Part shown: positions 23,449-38,244 of the stretch, piece after piece | Numbering within the stretch: the stretch's first letter is position 1 | How the letters are laid out: every line of letters starts with the position of its first letter | Assembly: GCA_039545295.1 (NCBI GenBank) | Contig: BCIK01000004.1 | Span: 249,389 to 313,388 of the forward strand | DNA from: Udeniomyces pyricola | Taxonomy: Eukaryota > Basidiomycota > Tremellomycetes > Cystofilobasidiales > Mrakiaceae | Reading direction: 5' to 3' | DNA length: 64,000 nucleotides | Notes under the pieces: generated by a model | The model's input: only the letters and a program-made list of their open reading frames with translations | Told to the model about the DNA's origin: nothing | The model's database searches: none | Translations under genes and position numbers: made by a program

Positions 23449-24087
23449 GGCAAAGCGCAGGGTTTTGGGATTTGATCTTTTGAAGGGCCTCATATTTGTT
23501 TATTCAATCGATATATAGCAGCCATACATGTGATATATATGCTGTATATTGTGTATTTTGACCCAGGCCTTTGCATGAGGAGGGCGGAGTGTTCGGAAAT
23601 GCGATGGGAATCAATGCAAAAGAGGGAAGTGACAACGATGTAGAGACGAAAGTGTTCGGCAAGTCGAAAACGAAAAACTGGGCAGAAGAAAGCAAAAGGT
23701 GTGGAGCCGGCATGACAGGTGGAGAGAGGAGATGATAGCAAAGGGCAGAAACTGGATACAAAAACGCAGTGTAATCGTAGAATCCGAGAGACAGGTAAGC
23801 AACATTTGAGTGTAGTGGCCTATGACTCGGCCTCACGAGATCCTTGATGCGAGGTGTGAGGTAAGATGAGATACTCTGATCAGGAAGAAAAAAAGAAAAA
23901 AAAAAGAAGAAGAAAAAGAAAGAAAGAAAAAAAAACAGAAAAAAAAAAACAACAGAAAAAGCAAAAGAGACACACCCAAAGAATAAAGCAATAGGAAGAA
24001 AAGGACCGAAAGAGACCATCAATTACAGGTGGGATACCGATCGACTTTGCCTGGGGACTGGTAAGCAGGCAGATAAAGCAAAAGCCT
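23449..24087. other. convergent 3' flanks of the GT-B-like and RBR ligase genes
   Basis: The two genes end toward each other. The spacer holds A-rich purine tracts (about 23885-23965 on the plus strand) and no supported gene. Confidence 0.5.
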
Positions 24088-27000
24088 TCACTTGATTTTT
24101 GACTGAAAGCAGAGCAACAGGAGCAAGCAAAGAATAAGGCCAAAGATGGAAGAGGTATCCTCGTTAGTCATGGTGCACCTGAATGTGGACGATCTCAACG
24201 TGGCAACGGACGGGAAGATAGGACAAACTTTTTTGCCCTGACCAGCAATAGCTCGACGAGCAGCAGGGAAAGGAGCACGAGGAGCGAGTGGAGGAAGAGG
24301 TGCTCGAGCGATTGGCCGGGCCAAGGGTCGATCAGCTGGTGGCAATACAGGACCGGCAGCCAGTGGTGGAGGAGGCGCTCGTGCCATAGCTGCAGCCGGG
24401 ACTGGGTAGTTGTAGGCGTGAGGATTAGCGGGTAAAGCAGGTTTGTCGGGAAGAGTGACATCTGTTTTCAGGAAAGGGTCAGCAGAGTTGAGAAAGAAAA
24501 ATCCTGGATCAGAGCCGGTCCAAAGAAGACGACGATAGATGGGAGCCATCAACATACTGATGTCTTCGTCGGCAACGTCTGCGCCTCTCGCCAAGACCTC
24601 CGCTTTCGCTTTGGCGAGGGCATCTGTAAGTTCTTGCTGTTGCCGAGCTATCGAAAGCAGGATAGAGAGGGCTTCAGGGTCCATCCCACGTCATCAACAT
24701 CGCAGAACAAGAAGACAAAGAAACGCACAGGCGAGATCGTCCCACAGGGGACACTTGGCTTTTGCTTTGGGAACATGGTATGCGCCGGGCTGCTGATCGA
24801 AATGAGAGTAATCTTTGATGATGGCGAGGCAGATATAACAATAAAGCGTTCGACTAGAGCCAATCAGGAAGAAGGAACCGTAGCTGATCAACATCCATGA
24901 CGAAAGTGAAGAAAAGGACCCAGCAAGGTAAGGCGTTGGGCGACGCACCATTTCGAGCAGGACATTTTGTTGCAGCCCGACTCCTTTAGCGCTGGAGTCT
25001 TGCAGCTCGAGTTTGGGCACACGCGGATGAGAGCCTTGGTCATCTCTTCCTCCACGAAATGCTGCAAGTTTGAAGGGAACATGTCATCGGTGGGAGCTGC
25101 ACAAAAAGACGAGCCAGATGACAAGCAGAAAAAGAACAGGTCGTACGCGGTGATCCAGCTTGGCATCCTTCGTCATCTCTGAAAGAACCACAGAGGAACC
25201 AAGTGGTTGTGTCAGCCCCAAGCTGGATTTAGGGCTGATTTGCCGAACCAAGGGAGAATCACAAGATCCGCTCACCTTCGCACGTCTTGGGCAAATGTTC
25301 TTCTTTCTTACAGTTGCGACAACTCACCACACCACACTCCTCGTTCTGACATGTGAAGAGTTTTTCGTCCTGGAAGGATAGATAACCGTAGACAAGAACG
25401 ATGAGTGATGGCGTCTTTCGCTCACATGCGTGCAACTGAGCGTCGTGAGTGCCCAGGCGACAGCGACAAGAGGACATCGCACTTACTGGATTTTCGATAC
25501 AAATGGAGAAGCTGCAAAACGGACAGCCTTCGAGCCCCTCTAATCCAGCATCAGTGATAAATTTCTCCTGCACTAGACGATGGAGGCTAAGTCGAGTGGA
25601 CAGAAGCTACATGAGATTAATGGCACCCAATGATCTGATACAACACAGGAACGATAAGAATCGATTCACTTACAGACCCAAAAGCTTCTCGGGAAGCGAT
25701 CGCTTGAGTTCTGACTCTGGAAACGGGGCATGACAACCCGAGGTATCCATACAGAGAATATCCTACAACCATGACCAGGTCAAGATGCAGGTCGCTTCCA
25801 ATCAATCCCAACTCTGACGCTAAGACATAGTGTGGGACAAACGTCTGAAAGAATCGCTTACAATTTTCTGGGATCCGAGCTCGTTCTTGGCATGACCCTC
25901 GAGACAATCCGAGCTAAGGTAAACGATCGAGACGAACTATCAGCCCGCATGTGCGGTACGTTTTGGTCAAGTCTGGACCAGACTTCTCTTGATATTCAGG
26001 GCTCACCAAAACAGGTGTCCTTCGTCACATTGAACGCATCGCTCAAAGGGATACGTCCCAAAACAACAACCGCATTCGATGCCTGTGCCGTTCTCCTCTG
26101 CCTCTTTTTGGAGCATCTCTTCGGCCAGAGCAGCATCAGCAATCTCACGATCTTTGCCTGATCATCGGAAAACGAAGAAGCCATCAGCTCCGGATGCCGA
26201 TATAGGTTGCCAATGAAGGTATGGGATGCAACACATACGCTGTTTTTCTACCAGCCAAGCACGCTCAACGACAAATTCGGAACAGTTGCACTCGCCATAA
26301 CCTTTTCCTTTGCCCTTGTTAGGCTTCTTTTCCTTGTAAGGTTTGATGTCTCTTTTGGACTGTTCCAGAAGCTTGCGAACAAAAGACCAGCGTCATGGGT
26401 GTTGATCAGTCAGTTTGGCCCGTAACGGATGTTCAAGTCGACAGAGGAAAGCTTTACCAACCATCATGTATGTGGGTACGTAAAGTTGATTGTGGGCGTA
26501 AAGTGTCTTGCGTAAGCTGGAGCAAGATCAAGAGGTCGGTTCGGAATCAACTGACCAATTCTTCTTCGCCCCAAGATCCTTGTCTTCTCTCTTCACATTC
26601 GAGTTTCATCCGCAACTCACTGATTAATAGGAATGACAGGGAAATCTTCGCCGAGTTGGTTCATGCAAGCGGCAACGTACTGCGCCGACGAAGGCCTATC
26701 CATCCGTGTGAAATCAATTTCATCTCCCTTGGCTTTTTTTTTGCCCTTAGTATCACCTTCGTCTTCCCCTTCTTCGGGTTTCCGCTTCCTCTTGCTCGCG
26801 CCGGCACCGGAGATCTTGGGGTACGGCTCTGTCGAGTCGAAAATCTCGCCGAGGCAAGCCTCAACGAGATGATTGGCGTGTATCCCCTTGGCGCGAAGCG
26901 AGCTCATCACAGAATCGACGTGAGACGGAAGGCAGTCCGAGAGAACAAGCAGAACTTGGGCTTCGGCGGCAGCGATAGGTTCTTGAACAGGCAGAGGCTT

Positions 27001-27885
27001 GGAGAGTTCGGTCACTGGATTGGGCATGAGTTTGACCGGTGTTGAAACGGCGACATCTGGCTTGATGGCGATATGAGTTTGGGAAGTCGACTGAGGTATT
27101 GGAGCATGGGGTTGACCAGCGGATGGTTGAGCAGCGGATGGTGGGGTCGCGAGTACAGCAGCGACAGAAGGTATTGTCCTGATAGATGAGGGCAGGAGCC
27201 GCTTAGCCCGAGCTTCGGCTCCAGTCATTGATCCAGTTATGGTGATGTCCTCGTCGTCACCGTTGCTCAAATCGTCATCGTCCTCATCCGAAACATAAAT
27301 GGTCTTGTACGAGTTGAGTCTGGGCGTCTTTGCTGTATTTGGAGTTTTGGATTTCGACGGTCCTGCTACAGGGCCAAGAACGGGAGAAGCAGACTCGCGA
27401 CGACCTTGGCTGCTGTTTCCCCTGGCTTGCGGAACTGGGTGAGGTGAAGATGGACACTTGCGGGCCGAGGCGGCCGGCAGAGGATCGATCTACAGCAAGA
27501 TCACATCAAGATTCGAGAAACAAACGCGTCGGTGTGATGATCAGCGTGCGAAAAATCTTTGGAATTCATCGACCAGAGTCAAGTGTCTTCGTGCTGAAGA
27601 GAAAGAAGAGAAGGAGTCACCAAGCCAAAGAGTATGTCTGTCGCCATGTTGGTTCGTTCTTCGACCGTTCCTTTGGTCGCACCCCAGACTATAGTTATCT
27701 CAGCCTGCAACGTGAAACACGGAGAAGCAGAGTAGAAAGAACGGACGACCGAGCGAATCCGCAGTCAGCACCTTCGGTTCATTCGAAAGAGAGCACGAGC
27801 AAAACTGAGAAGAAGGAGGGAGTTGGCCGCGAACCGGTGACTTGTCGGGAAAGATGTCAGCCAACTGGTGAGGATATCCAAACAT
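24088..27885 (-). CDS. RNF216/TRIAD3-type RBR E3 ubiquitin ligase
   Basis: The start MFGYPHQLADIF (27885) and exons 27885-27835, 27704-27621 and 27489-26621 give a disordered N-terminus with acidic and KRKRK patches. Downstream exons carry LYVPTYMM (near 26500), then RING1 with ECGCC, CVQCDEGHLF and HAKNELG (26100-25870). Next come LCMDTSGCHAPF (25730-25690), an in-between-RING part with GCPFC and CRNCKKEEHLPKTC (25550-25270), and RING2 with CPNSSC, GCNKMSC and CYICLAIIKDYSHF (25010-24800). This order and the DYSHF ending are typical of RNF216. RBR ligases pass ubiquitin through a RING2 cysteine, here the Cys of NKMSC. A Pro/Ala-rich tail of about 100 residues follows. The exact C-terminus (stop at 24088, or an earlier splice near 24178) is uncertain. 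Confidence 0.8.
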
Positions 27886-28498
27886 AGCTTGGAGATCCTT
27901 GCGGTGTACGAAGGCGTCGATGGATGGGCTGATGAAACGAGTTGAAGACGCGTAGGCCCCAAAGCTGATCACAGGTGGTTGGGGGCGGCCGGTGTTCGGT
28001 GGTCTGCGAGGAGCTCTCAAGCTGTCCTTGTGCGAATTGCGAGCCCGATTACCTTAGATTACCAGCCGTACAAAGAAAGCCGCGGTCCTTTTCGTGACAC
28101 TTCATTCTACATCAACGTCAACGTGATCATATGATCCACTATACACCACAGATGTCTCCTATCAGTCTAGCAGCTAGCCTAGTACACTGTACGAAAGACG
28201 GTACTCTTCAGCGCGTACGCGTACTTATCGGACTCAACGCGTCCAGCTGCATGCGCGCCCCCAGTCGACGTACGCGTTTCGCGCACGACGCGCACAATCC
28301 ATGCATGCGGTACGTACTCTGATCCTCGACCTATATATTATTCGACATCCACTTTGTAAACAAGATTACACGTGCTATATAACCGGAGAATTCATCTATA
28401 GGTCTTTTCCTGCTCAGCTTGCATCCATGGCATTTCCACTCACTGCCTTTGGGGACTGGTAGGGTGAGCGTTTTCTACCTCCTTCAGCTAATGCAATC
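27886..28498. other. region between the RBR ligase and the membrane protein gene
   Basis: 5' flank of the ligase gene and 3' flank of the membrane protein gene. It is rich in CGTACG/ACGCGT-type palindromic hexamers between about 28195 and 28320. No gene seen. Confidence 0.45.
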
Positions 28499-30232
28499 TC
28501 AGGCCTCAAGCGCGCGCTCCGCATCCTCATTTGTCGTCCTTCCAGCCTCGAACGCAGCAGATGTCCCAAATTCATCCGCTCCTGACTCTCCCTGGTAATC
28601 TAAGCATTCTGCGAGCTGCCGCAACTTTGCCAGCTCGCCTCGACGCCACGCCACGAGAACGGTCTGGGCCACGATGAGGCCAAGTGCGAGCCAGACAGGG
28701 ACGAGAGAAGCAACCAGGTCGGTCAGATCGAGGTGTGGATACCGGTCATTGAAGGGAATGTAGATCTGATGATGGAAATCAAGCCCAAAAGATCTGGATC
28801 AGCTCATACATCAATAGTAGGGATGAAGGGAAACGCCAAGAATCAAGAGGATCGGGCGGAGAAGATGTAAGGGGCATACCCCGTTGGAGAATAGCATTGA
28901 GATAACACTTGGACCAAAAGCCATCACGAGACCGCCCGAGATTAGCCCCGAGATCGCATAGCGTCCAAAAGGTGTCCAGTTGAGAGTCGAATGAAAGACG
29001 GATGGCCGAACGGTCCGCCGCCCGACCACCGCGGCCCGCCGCACGAGGTCTTCTGTGGAAGGCTCAACGAGCATCTTTGGTAAGGAGGCGCTGATTAGAT
29101 CGAAATCTGACTCGGAAGGTATAGCCAGGGAGTCTTGTTGGGGACACCCTTGGGCGAGTGAAGAGTCGAATCTGAAGAGGAAGGTGACTAGACACCCGGT
29201 AGTGGAGGCGGAGAGAAGGGTGATGACAGTAGCGAGGCGATGGAATGTGTTCTGGATGAGTCTTGAGTCTTCTGCGACATCGTCCGTGTTGATCAGGTTG
29301 ATTGAGACGAGGGCATAGCTGACGGGGAACTGGAAAACGACGATCCACTGGATCGCTTGCTTGAAACTGATTATTTTTCGCCCGTACACGGAGATGGAGC
29401 CAATGAAGGCGAGAGAGAAGGCAAGGAGAAAGATGGCGAGATAAGAGAGAATGAATCCGATAGGCGGCGAAAAGAAGTAAGGGTGGGTGTCGGCCATGAG
29501 AGCGGTGGGGAGAATGCACGCGCAAAGACAGGCAAGGAGCCCAGTATATGTCTTGTTGAGAGTCGTCCGCCATCGAAGGTTCACCGCTGTGACAACACAA
29601 AGAATGCAAGAGTCAAGTCAGGATGCCAGGCTTGGGCGTCAAGCAAAGGGAAGAGATGCTGGCATCGAGACAGGATGCGAATGAACCTCCTCTTGTTAGC
29701 TTGCCGATGTCACATTGTACGACGCCCAAACGCTCGGATACACATACGAAGCATGAGTAAGTCTGGGACACGAAACATCGATATCCGATAGCCAATGTCA
29801 GCTTGGTCCAAGGAGAGACAAATCATGCCGAGACCAAGACGGCAAGACATCGCAACGAACCGCCATTGCTTCCACCACTATGAACCAGCTCGTACTCCAG
29901 AGCAAGGCCAGCAGCTGAAACATCACGAAGCCAACAAAGGAGAGAAAGACCTGATTTTTGAGCTGCCAATGCGTATGAGCGATGAATGCTTCTTGCTGCG
30001 CGATGGAAAAGACTGGAGGCGGAGGCGCAGGTGTCGCCTGGGTCACATGTATCCAAATAAGGCTCTCCTGGGAGCCAAAGATCCAGCCCAAGATGGTGGC
30101 AGCGACAGAAACAAGGTGGTGGAGAGTGATGTGGTGGTGGTAGATGGCCATGAGGAGGAGGCGACTATTGGTGACGTAGTACGCTGAGTACGTGTGGAGT
30201 CGACGTTGGACGTTGGACTCAGGTGATTTCAT
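28499..30232 (-). CDS. multi-pass membrane protein of unknown function
   Basis: The first exon (from the ATG at 30232 to about 29830) and two long later exons (29586-28880 and 28765-28499) carry about seven hydrophobic segments, for example LVSVAATILGWIFG, FVGFVMFQLLALLW, GFILSYLAIFLLAF and LVPVWLALGLIVAQ. The cytoplasmic-looking tail is helical and acidic and ends ERALEA. One small exon between 29830 and 29590 is needed, but its borders did not resolve. The gene shows no pore, ATP-binding or transporter signature that I know. It resembles unnamed basidiomycete membrane proteins in layout only. It lies between the ubiquitin ligase and thioredoxin reductase genes on the same strand. Confidence 0.6.
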
Positions 30233-30572
30233 GACCCAAACGCCGGACGCCGGCAGAACGTCCTGTCCCAGATATCAGATATGAGATCCCAGATCCCAGG
30301 GCTCAGCGCTCAGCTTCAATTAGATGTTTGTACTATAGGACGCATATATGTGCCTATCAGTGCAAATTAGTCATAGTAGGTGCAGATGCGTATACATATA
30401 CACGATTCCACATTGATCCGGCGCATTGTATATCTGATGCACATATAATATCATCCACATAAAATCTATCTCCGGCATCGACCGAGGCACACATCCAATC
30501 TCATCTAAATGGGTAACAAGCCCGCATCGACAATCTCTCCATCCCACAAGCCAGCCCAACGAAGTAGCCAAA
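30233..30572. other. short intergenic region
   Basis: AT-rich spacer between the membrane protein start and the 3' end of the thioredoxin reductase gene, with direct repeats of AGATATCAGATATGAGATCC type near 30271-30300. No gene seen. Confidence 0.45.
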
Positions 30573-32785
<2,213 letters not shown>

Positions 32786-35212
32786 GTTGGTATCTGGGTT
32801 GGTAGAGAGGGAAGAGTAGTGTTTGGGGAAAGTCGGAGTGGTGGTGGGGGTAGTGCTGGCGTGGGCGGAGGACGAGAAAGAGCCGAAGGAGCGAAGGGCG
32901 GTGGTAGGCTTAGCGAAGTGGGAAGGAGATCGGCTGCTGATGGGGCGGCCTTTGAGGAGAGTGGATCTGAGGAAGGAAGACAGGATGAGAGATGTATGAG
33001 GGGTGGTGGGCGTTGAACGTTGAAGGCAAAGGTCACTAGATGTTGATGACTAGGATGAGCAGCAACGTCCAAGTTGGCTAAGATTCTGGACGAGAAGGAA
33101 AGACGCGCGTCCGATTGGCACGGAAATCGAGGCGACTCCTGCCAACTCCTGCTATAATAAATGAATAAATGATATCATAAAACGCACGACAAGTACTAGT
33201 CTCACCACATTAAACGGTTATTACTAGTCTCATCACATCAGACGTTATTGCGACTTTTCGCAATCTCGAAATTTCGGTTTCTCAACTTACGAGATCTGCG
33301 TCGTATAACGTCTGATCCTAGTCTCACCACATCAGACGGTTATCACGACCTTTTGTGCAATTGCACAGCCTCATTTGCGAATTCCGATGTTGTGGCTCTG
33401 TCGTTTACGACAGAATGGTCTATGACCTTCTGATATATAAGTCGACCACTTTTAGTAGGGGTGCGGCCGAAAAGATAGATTGGCCTCAAATTTTCAGGGT
33501 CCATAGACATATGTAGTGATGGACTACTCGCGAAATTCTGGCTTCCCTCGAGCGCTGCAAGGCTTCGAAAAGACCACTCAAAGTCAGGAAATTCGGGACT
33601 CGGAGCGATTTCGAGCGAGGAACAGCTCGAAAACGCGAGCTGTCTCTTCGCTCCCAACCACATCCCCCACGTCTCTCGTGCATTTAGCGTGTCCTTCGGC
33701 CGCCCTCGCTCCTTCCGCCTTTTCCACTCTCTCGTATCTTGCATACATCCCGACCAAACCGTCTGATCTGCTTCCTTCTCGCCCCAGCCAATCGTGGCCC
33801 CTTGTATCGACCCGCGAAGCCCAGCATCGGCTGCACTAACATGCTCTGTGCACGTCCTGCTCGGTACCAGCCTCACCGGTGCCTTGGCGGACACTGATGG
33901 CTTCAAGGACAGCTTAGAGACGCTGGGTATGTGAGGATGTGGATGTGTACTGACAGAACTGCCAGCGTTGATGCACGAGGCGGGGAGAAGGCAGGCCATC
34001 GCGCGCTTCGATCGGCGACCGCATGGACGATCTGATAGCCAACAGATCTGCCCCCTCAATCAGCTACCCAAAGACTTCTCTTCCCCTCCAATCCATTTGT
34101 TTCGAGTGTTAGGGTCTTTGCCGATGAGTTCGACCCTTCATCAACTCATGGCGACGACTCATCGCCAGCACAGTGCACCAAATCTGTCGAGAGGTTTGTC
34201 GTCTCTATCGCTTGGGAGACGACCCCCACCTAAGAACTGTCTAAGTCAGCCTCTTCTCTTCTAGTTTATCTCTTTCGATGCGTAAGATGTACAGCTGATG
34301 ATCAAACGTATTTTCTGTATCCTACCACCAGTTCTTCGTCTTCTAGGGGTACCAAATCTGTAGAGAGTTTTGTTGGTTTTATCGCCCGAGAGACATATAT
34401 TATGCGATTATCCTGGAATTTTCATTGAGATCGAAGAAAGTCGGCCGCATTCCTCCTAAGAGTGTTCGACTTATATCAGACGGTCTACGACCTTTCGCGC
34501 AGCAATTTGCTCCTTCGATCACGCTTACTGTCATCACTCTGCTTCATCATCTTGAGCATGATACAATGGTATTGCATACGCCTTCCTTCAGTCTTATAAC
34601 TGTGAATATGGGCTTCGAGCCTCAACTATCAACTATGACGTTTGTCAATATTCGCGCCGCGTCAGCGCAGCGGTTGTCGCGTTGACGACTGGCTTTCGGG
34701 CCTGCACTGGCGCAGTACTTTTGAGACGGTGTTCAGTCGTTCCCTTCGACGCGGACGTCGCGTCGTCCTCGCAGGGACATCCCCAAAACCGCCATCGTTC
34801 CAATTTCTTGACACCCCCCCCCCCCTTCAAACCTAACAAACTCTCAACGGTTGGACACAATTATTCAAGGGTCAAAGAAATGAAATGAACAGACCGAGAA
34901 AGGCTGGAGACAGACAGCTGCTGGAGAAAGCCAGCCTGGAGGCGATGGCTCGTCGGTCTGCTGCCCCACACGGATCGAAAGATGAGCGTGAGTCAACCAG
35001 CCAAAACCAGCTTCCCTTCGTTCCCCTTGATCGATTGATTTCGTTAACTTACCGACATCGACGTACAGCGCCCAGCGTCCTGATATCGTCATGGCTTGCC
35101 TTTTCTTTGCTTATGTCACCCTTCAGATGCTTTTGACAACATTCCACATCCTTCTCTACCCTCCCCCTTTTCCCCCTCACCAGCTTCAATCATCATCTAG
35201 TTTTCGTTCGCC
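32786..35212. other. long gene-poor region between TRR1 and paralogue C
   Basis: It holds the 5' flank of TRR1 (with a GTTGAACGTTGAA motif near 33012), a repeat and palindrome cluster at 33195-33349, and about 1.8 kb without a convincing gene. Open frames here (for example 33343-34059 minus) lack splice support and recognisable motifs. A C homopolymer lies near 34815-34826. Confidence 0.45.
33195..33349. repeat. direct and inverted repeat cluster (CTAGTCTCACCACATCAGACG type)
   Basis: Three direct copies of a roughly 28-base unit of the type CTAGTCTCACCACATCAGAC start at 33195, 33223 and 33318. Arms at 33237-33253 and 33299-33316 (ATCAGACGTTAT...CGAC) are inverted, so the middle can fold into a hairpin. 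A related sequence occurs near 34474. It may be a decayed miniature transposon. Confidence 0.6.
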
Positions 35213-38200
35213 ATGCATCTGCTACACCGAGTCCACAGTCCTCGCCTCCGCAGCCTTCATGGTCCTCAGCGGACTGTTGGGCGGCTACGGCACGTCATCC
35301 TTCTGGTGTTCCTCTCATGCCTCGCCGTCGTCACCTTTGTCAGCATCCTCGATACGAAGTCGCCCTTACGCAAGGACTCTCTAGTTGATTACTTCTCCTG
35401 GGCATCCCTGTTGGACAAGTTCGTGCAACCGTCGTCGCCGGCACTCCTGTCGCCAAGCCAAAACGTCCTTCGGGGGGTCTACAACGCAACGAAGCTCGAC
35501 CTCGATGGTATGTATTCTGACTCTGTCCCACGCCTGACTTGCACTTCAGACGAACAGAGCTGGTGGTGGAGAAAGAAACGTTGAACGTTGGTTGACGAAT
35601 CACTGCTGTGCGGATGGTCGTCTGACGTCTGACCAAGATGACCTCTGTCTGCTGTGATTGCATTTTCGCTGATCATTTTCGACTTTGCCAAACGCATGAA
35701 CCCCTCACAGCCCGACTTGTGCCGACTGAGCACTATGTGACGACGGCGGTGTTGTGGGGATTCACGAATCAGGTCATAGGCGTCGCTCATCGTACGTATG
35801 TTTTCGTTGGTTTTTTTTTTTTTGGAAAACAAAAAAATACCTTTTACTTCGAGCGGACAACTGACTTTCCTTCTACTCGTTGGCTGGGTCCCCTCTACTT
35901 ATGACCGGTCTTTGTGCTCAATATCCTTGGATTTTCCTCCCTTGCTCTTCGCCCGGGTAGTCCTCCAACTCGCCTCTCTCTCAGGTCGCACGCCCATCAT
36001 TCCACCTTTCTACCCATACGACACTCAGCTCGGCTACCCTGAGGGCTCTGATCCACACCCACCGATCCCTCTGCTCAACTTCTCGGACATGTTCGATGTG
36101 CCCTATCTACTCGACAAGCTGTCTAAGCCGGATCCTATCTCGAGTCGACCGAACATCAATGGCATCGTTGAGTGGAACGAGCTCATGGATATCGAGTCCG
36201 GACCGTACATGAGCAATGAAGACAGGCTCCCGATCGGATGCTGGCAAACCCTGCAAACCGAGGATAACGTGAACTCGGTCGGGCACGTTTTGAAGAGAAC
36301 TGGTCTTAGTACGTCTACAGATTTGATCCCCTATCCAGTTCATCTAACAAGCCGATTGGAGCGAACAGTCGGTCACAGCATTCCCTTAGAAAGTACAAAG
36401 CTGGCCAAACTGCTAGCTGATTCGTGTTGCAAGTACGGCTACTGATGACACCTGACGTTCTTACTCCTCATCTGTTCCGATTTCATCTTCACCCATATTC
36501 TTTTCTCGTCTCTGATATTACATTACCTCAGATCCATCGTTCACGTCGTTCCCTGTTGAAATGCGCGTTGGTGGCAAGAACGGACCGAGGGCACCGGCTT
36601 ACACTATGCTTCCCGACGTCGCTGCCTTCCTCACGCCGTCATCGAGTGCACCGGCCGAGTACCTCGCCAGGGACAACCTCACGATCGGCGCTATTCCACC
36701 GAACGAACAGTTGAGCTGTCTTGATTTCTTATACTTTGCGAGCGACAAGCAATGGCACTTCAATAGTGAGTTGGACAAGACGATGCGGTCCTCGAAGTCT
36801 AGTGTCGGAGAGTAGACTCCAGAGTGCCCAGCTTAGTGTCGTGGTGCTGACGGATGTCACCAATTGCCTGGAGAAACTGCGCTGACTCAGCTGTCCGTTT
36901 ATCGGTTTCTGCTTTTATCTATGTACTTTTCTCCCTTTCCCGCCCCCCCCCCCTCCTCTCCTTCACCTTCCTTTTGCTGGTCAGACTTCCTGACACTTCC
37001 TCGAGATGACTCGGGCCAGCCCTTTGGTACCTGGCTCAACGTCGGACAACACATGAAGTTCCGTCCCGATTTGATCGCTCAAGCGTTCGGCCTGCTGCGC
37101 GAGATCTTTGATGTCGCCGATGGAGAAGACATCCCTGACTTTGTGACTGTTCACATTCGACATGGTACGTGAGGGTGAATGAACAATCTACCTTGTTGCC
37201 TCCGTTCTGTTGTATCTTGTATCGTTTCATACTCTTTTGGAGACCCCGGACTTTGCGACTGATGGATGTACTCGCGCTGTTTGATCGCATCTTCCTTCTG
37301 CCTTTTTCTTCGTCCCCCCTCCTCTTGTTTCCGCTGCCTCCATCACATCGCATGTGTCATCTCGATCATACACCAGGCGACTTCTTAGAGCGGTGTCCTC
37401 ACCGAATGTCCGAGGGCAAGATCAAGGATGGCATGTTCCCACCCAATCTCGAAAAGTGCGCGTCGACGAGCCTGTTTGATCAAGGGATTGATCGAGTCCT
37501 CAACGCGATCGAAATCTCAACCAACGTTCCACTCTCGTCGGATTCATACCCATTTGTGGTCTCGAAGCGACCGAAGCATGTGTTTGTTGCGACGAACGCT
37601 GAGGATCCAGCTTTTCTGGCTGATATTGAGGCTCGGGGCTGGAAGATGCTGCCGCCTGCCATGGTCCAGCGGCTGCGAGACGAAGGAACGGACTGGACGC
37701 CGACGCTGATGGACAAGGTCATTCTTAGCTTGGGTCGAGGCTTTGTTGGCTCGTGGGAGTCTACAAGTGAGTAACAACGGTGTCGATATAGGGGGGATTG
37801 GCTTTAGAAATGGCTCAGGTGTGGATAGCTCAGGGATGTTGGCTAAAGCATCGTACTCGATTGGCGACTGGTTATTTTTGGCCCTGACACCTGCTTCGTT
37901 TTGTTTCCTTCTTGCGCTGTTGTCTTTGCCATGTTCATCTGTACCTCTTCATCTACCAATCGCACTACTACACCTATCGTTCGCACACCTACGTCTGCTT
38001 ATCCACTAGTGTCCGAGATCAATGCTCGCCGAGTCGAGGTAAGCCTTCGTTCTCAACTCGCCGTCATCGTTCTTTCTACGAATACTTGTTCTTCGTCCAT
38101 GATCGTTTGGTAATTCTGGCCAATGACTGACTATTACTTTTTATTTATTTTTTGTCTTCTTCTGCCTTTTGACACCAGACTTGGAACAACGCACCATCGT

Positions 38201-38244
38201 CTGCCTACGTCAGCTGGGACGGGGTGGTCGTCATTGACGCATAG
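35213..38244 (+). CDS. O-fucosyltransferase-like type II membrane glycosyltransferase, paralogue C
   Basis: Eight exons (35213-35507, 35711-35791, 35961-36308, 36532-36765, 36985-37164, 37377-37766, 38011-38039, 38179-38244) give a 540-residue protein with the same layout as paralogues A and B. It has an N-terminal membrane segment (VILLVFLSCLAVVTFV), HIRHGDF at about 376-382, KRPKHVFVATNAEDPAF and FVGSWESTS near the end. It differs from A and B along its whole length and shares no identical tract with them, so it is the older branch. The second exon is continuous where A and B have an intron between Gln and Val. It probably serves the same secretory-pathway process with its own acceptor preference. 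Confidence 0.83.

Noticed and set aside
33343..34059. 238-codon open frame on the minus strand
   Set aside because: It runs through the repeat cluster, has no recognisable domain, and neighbouring frames on the other strand look equally open.
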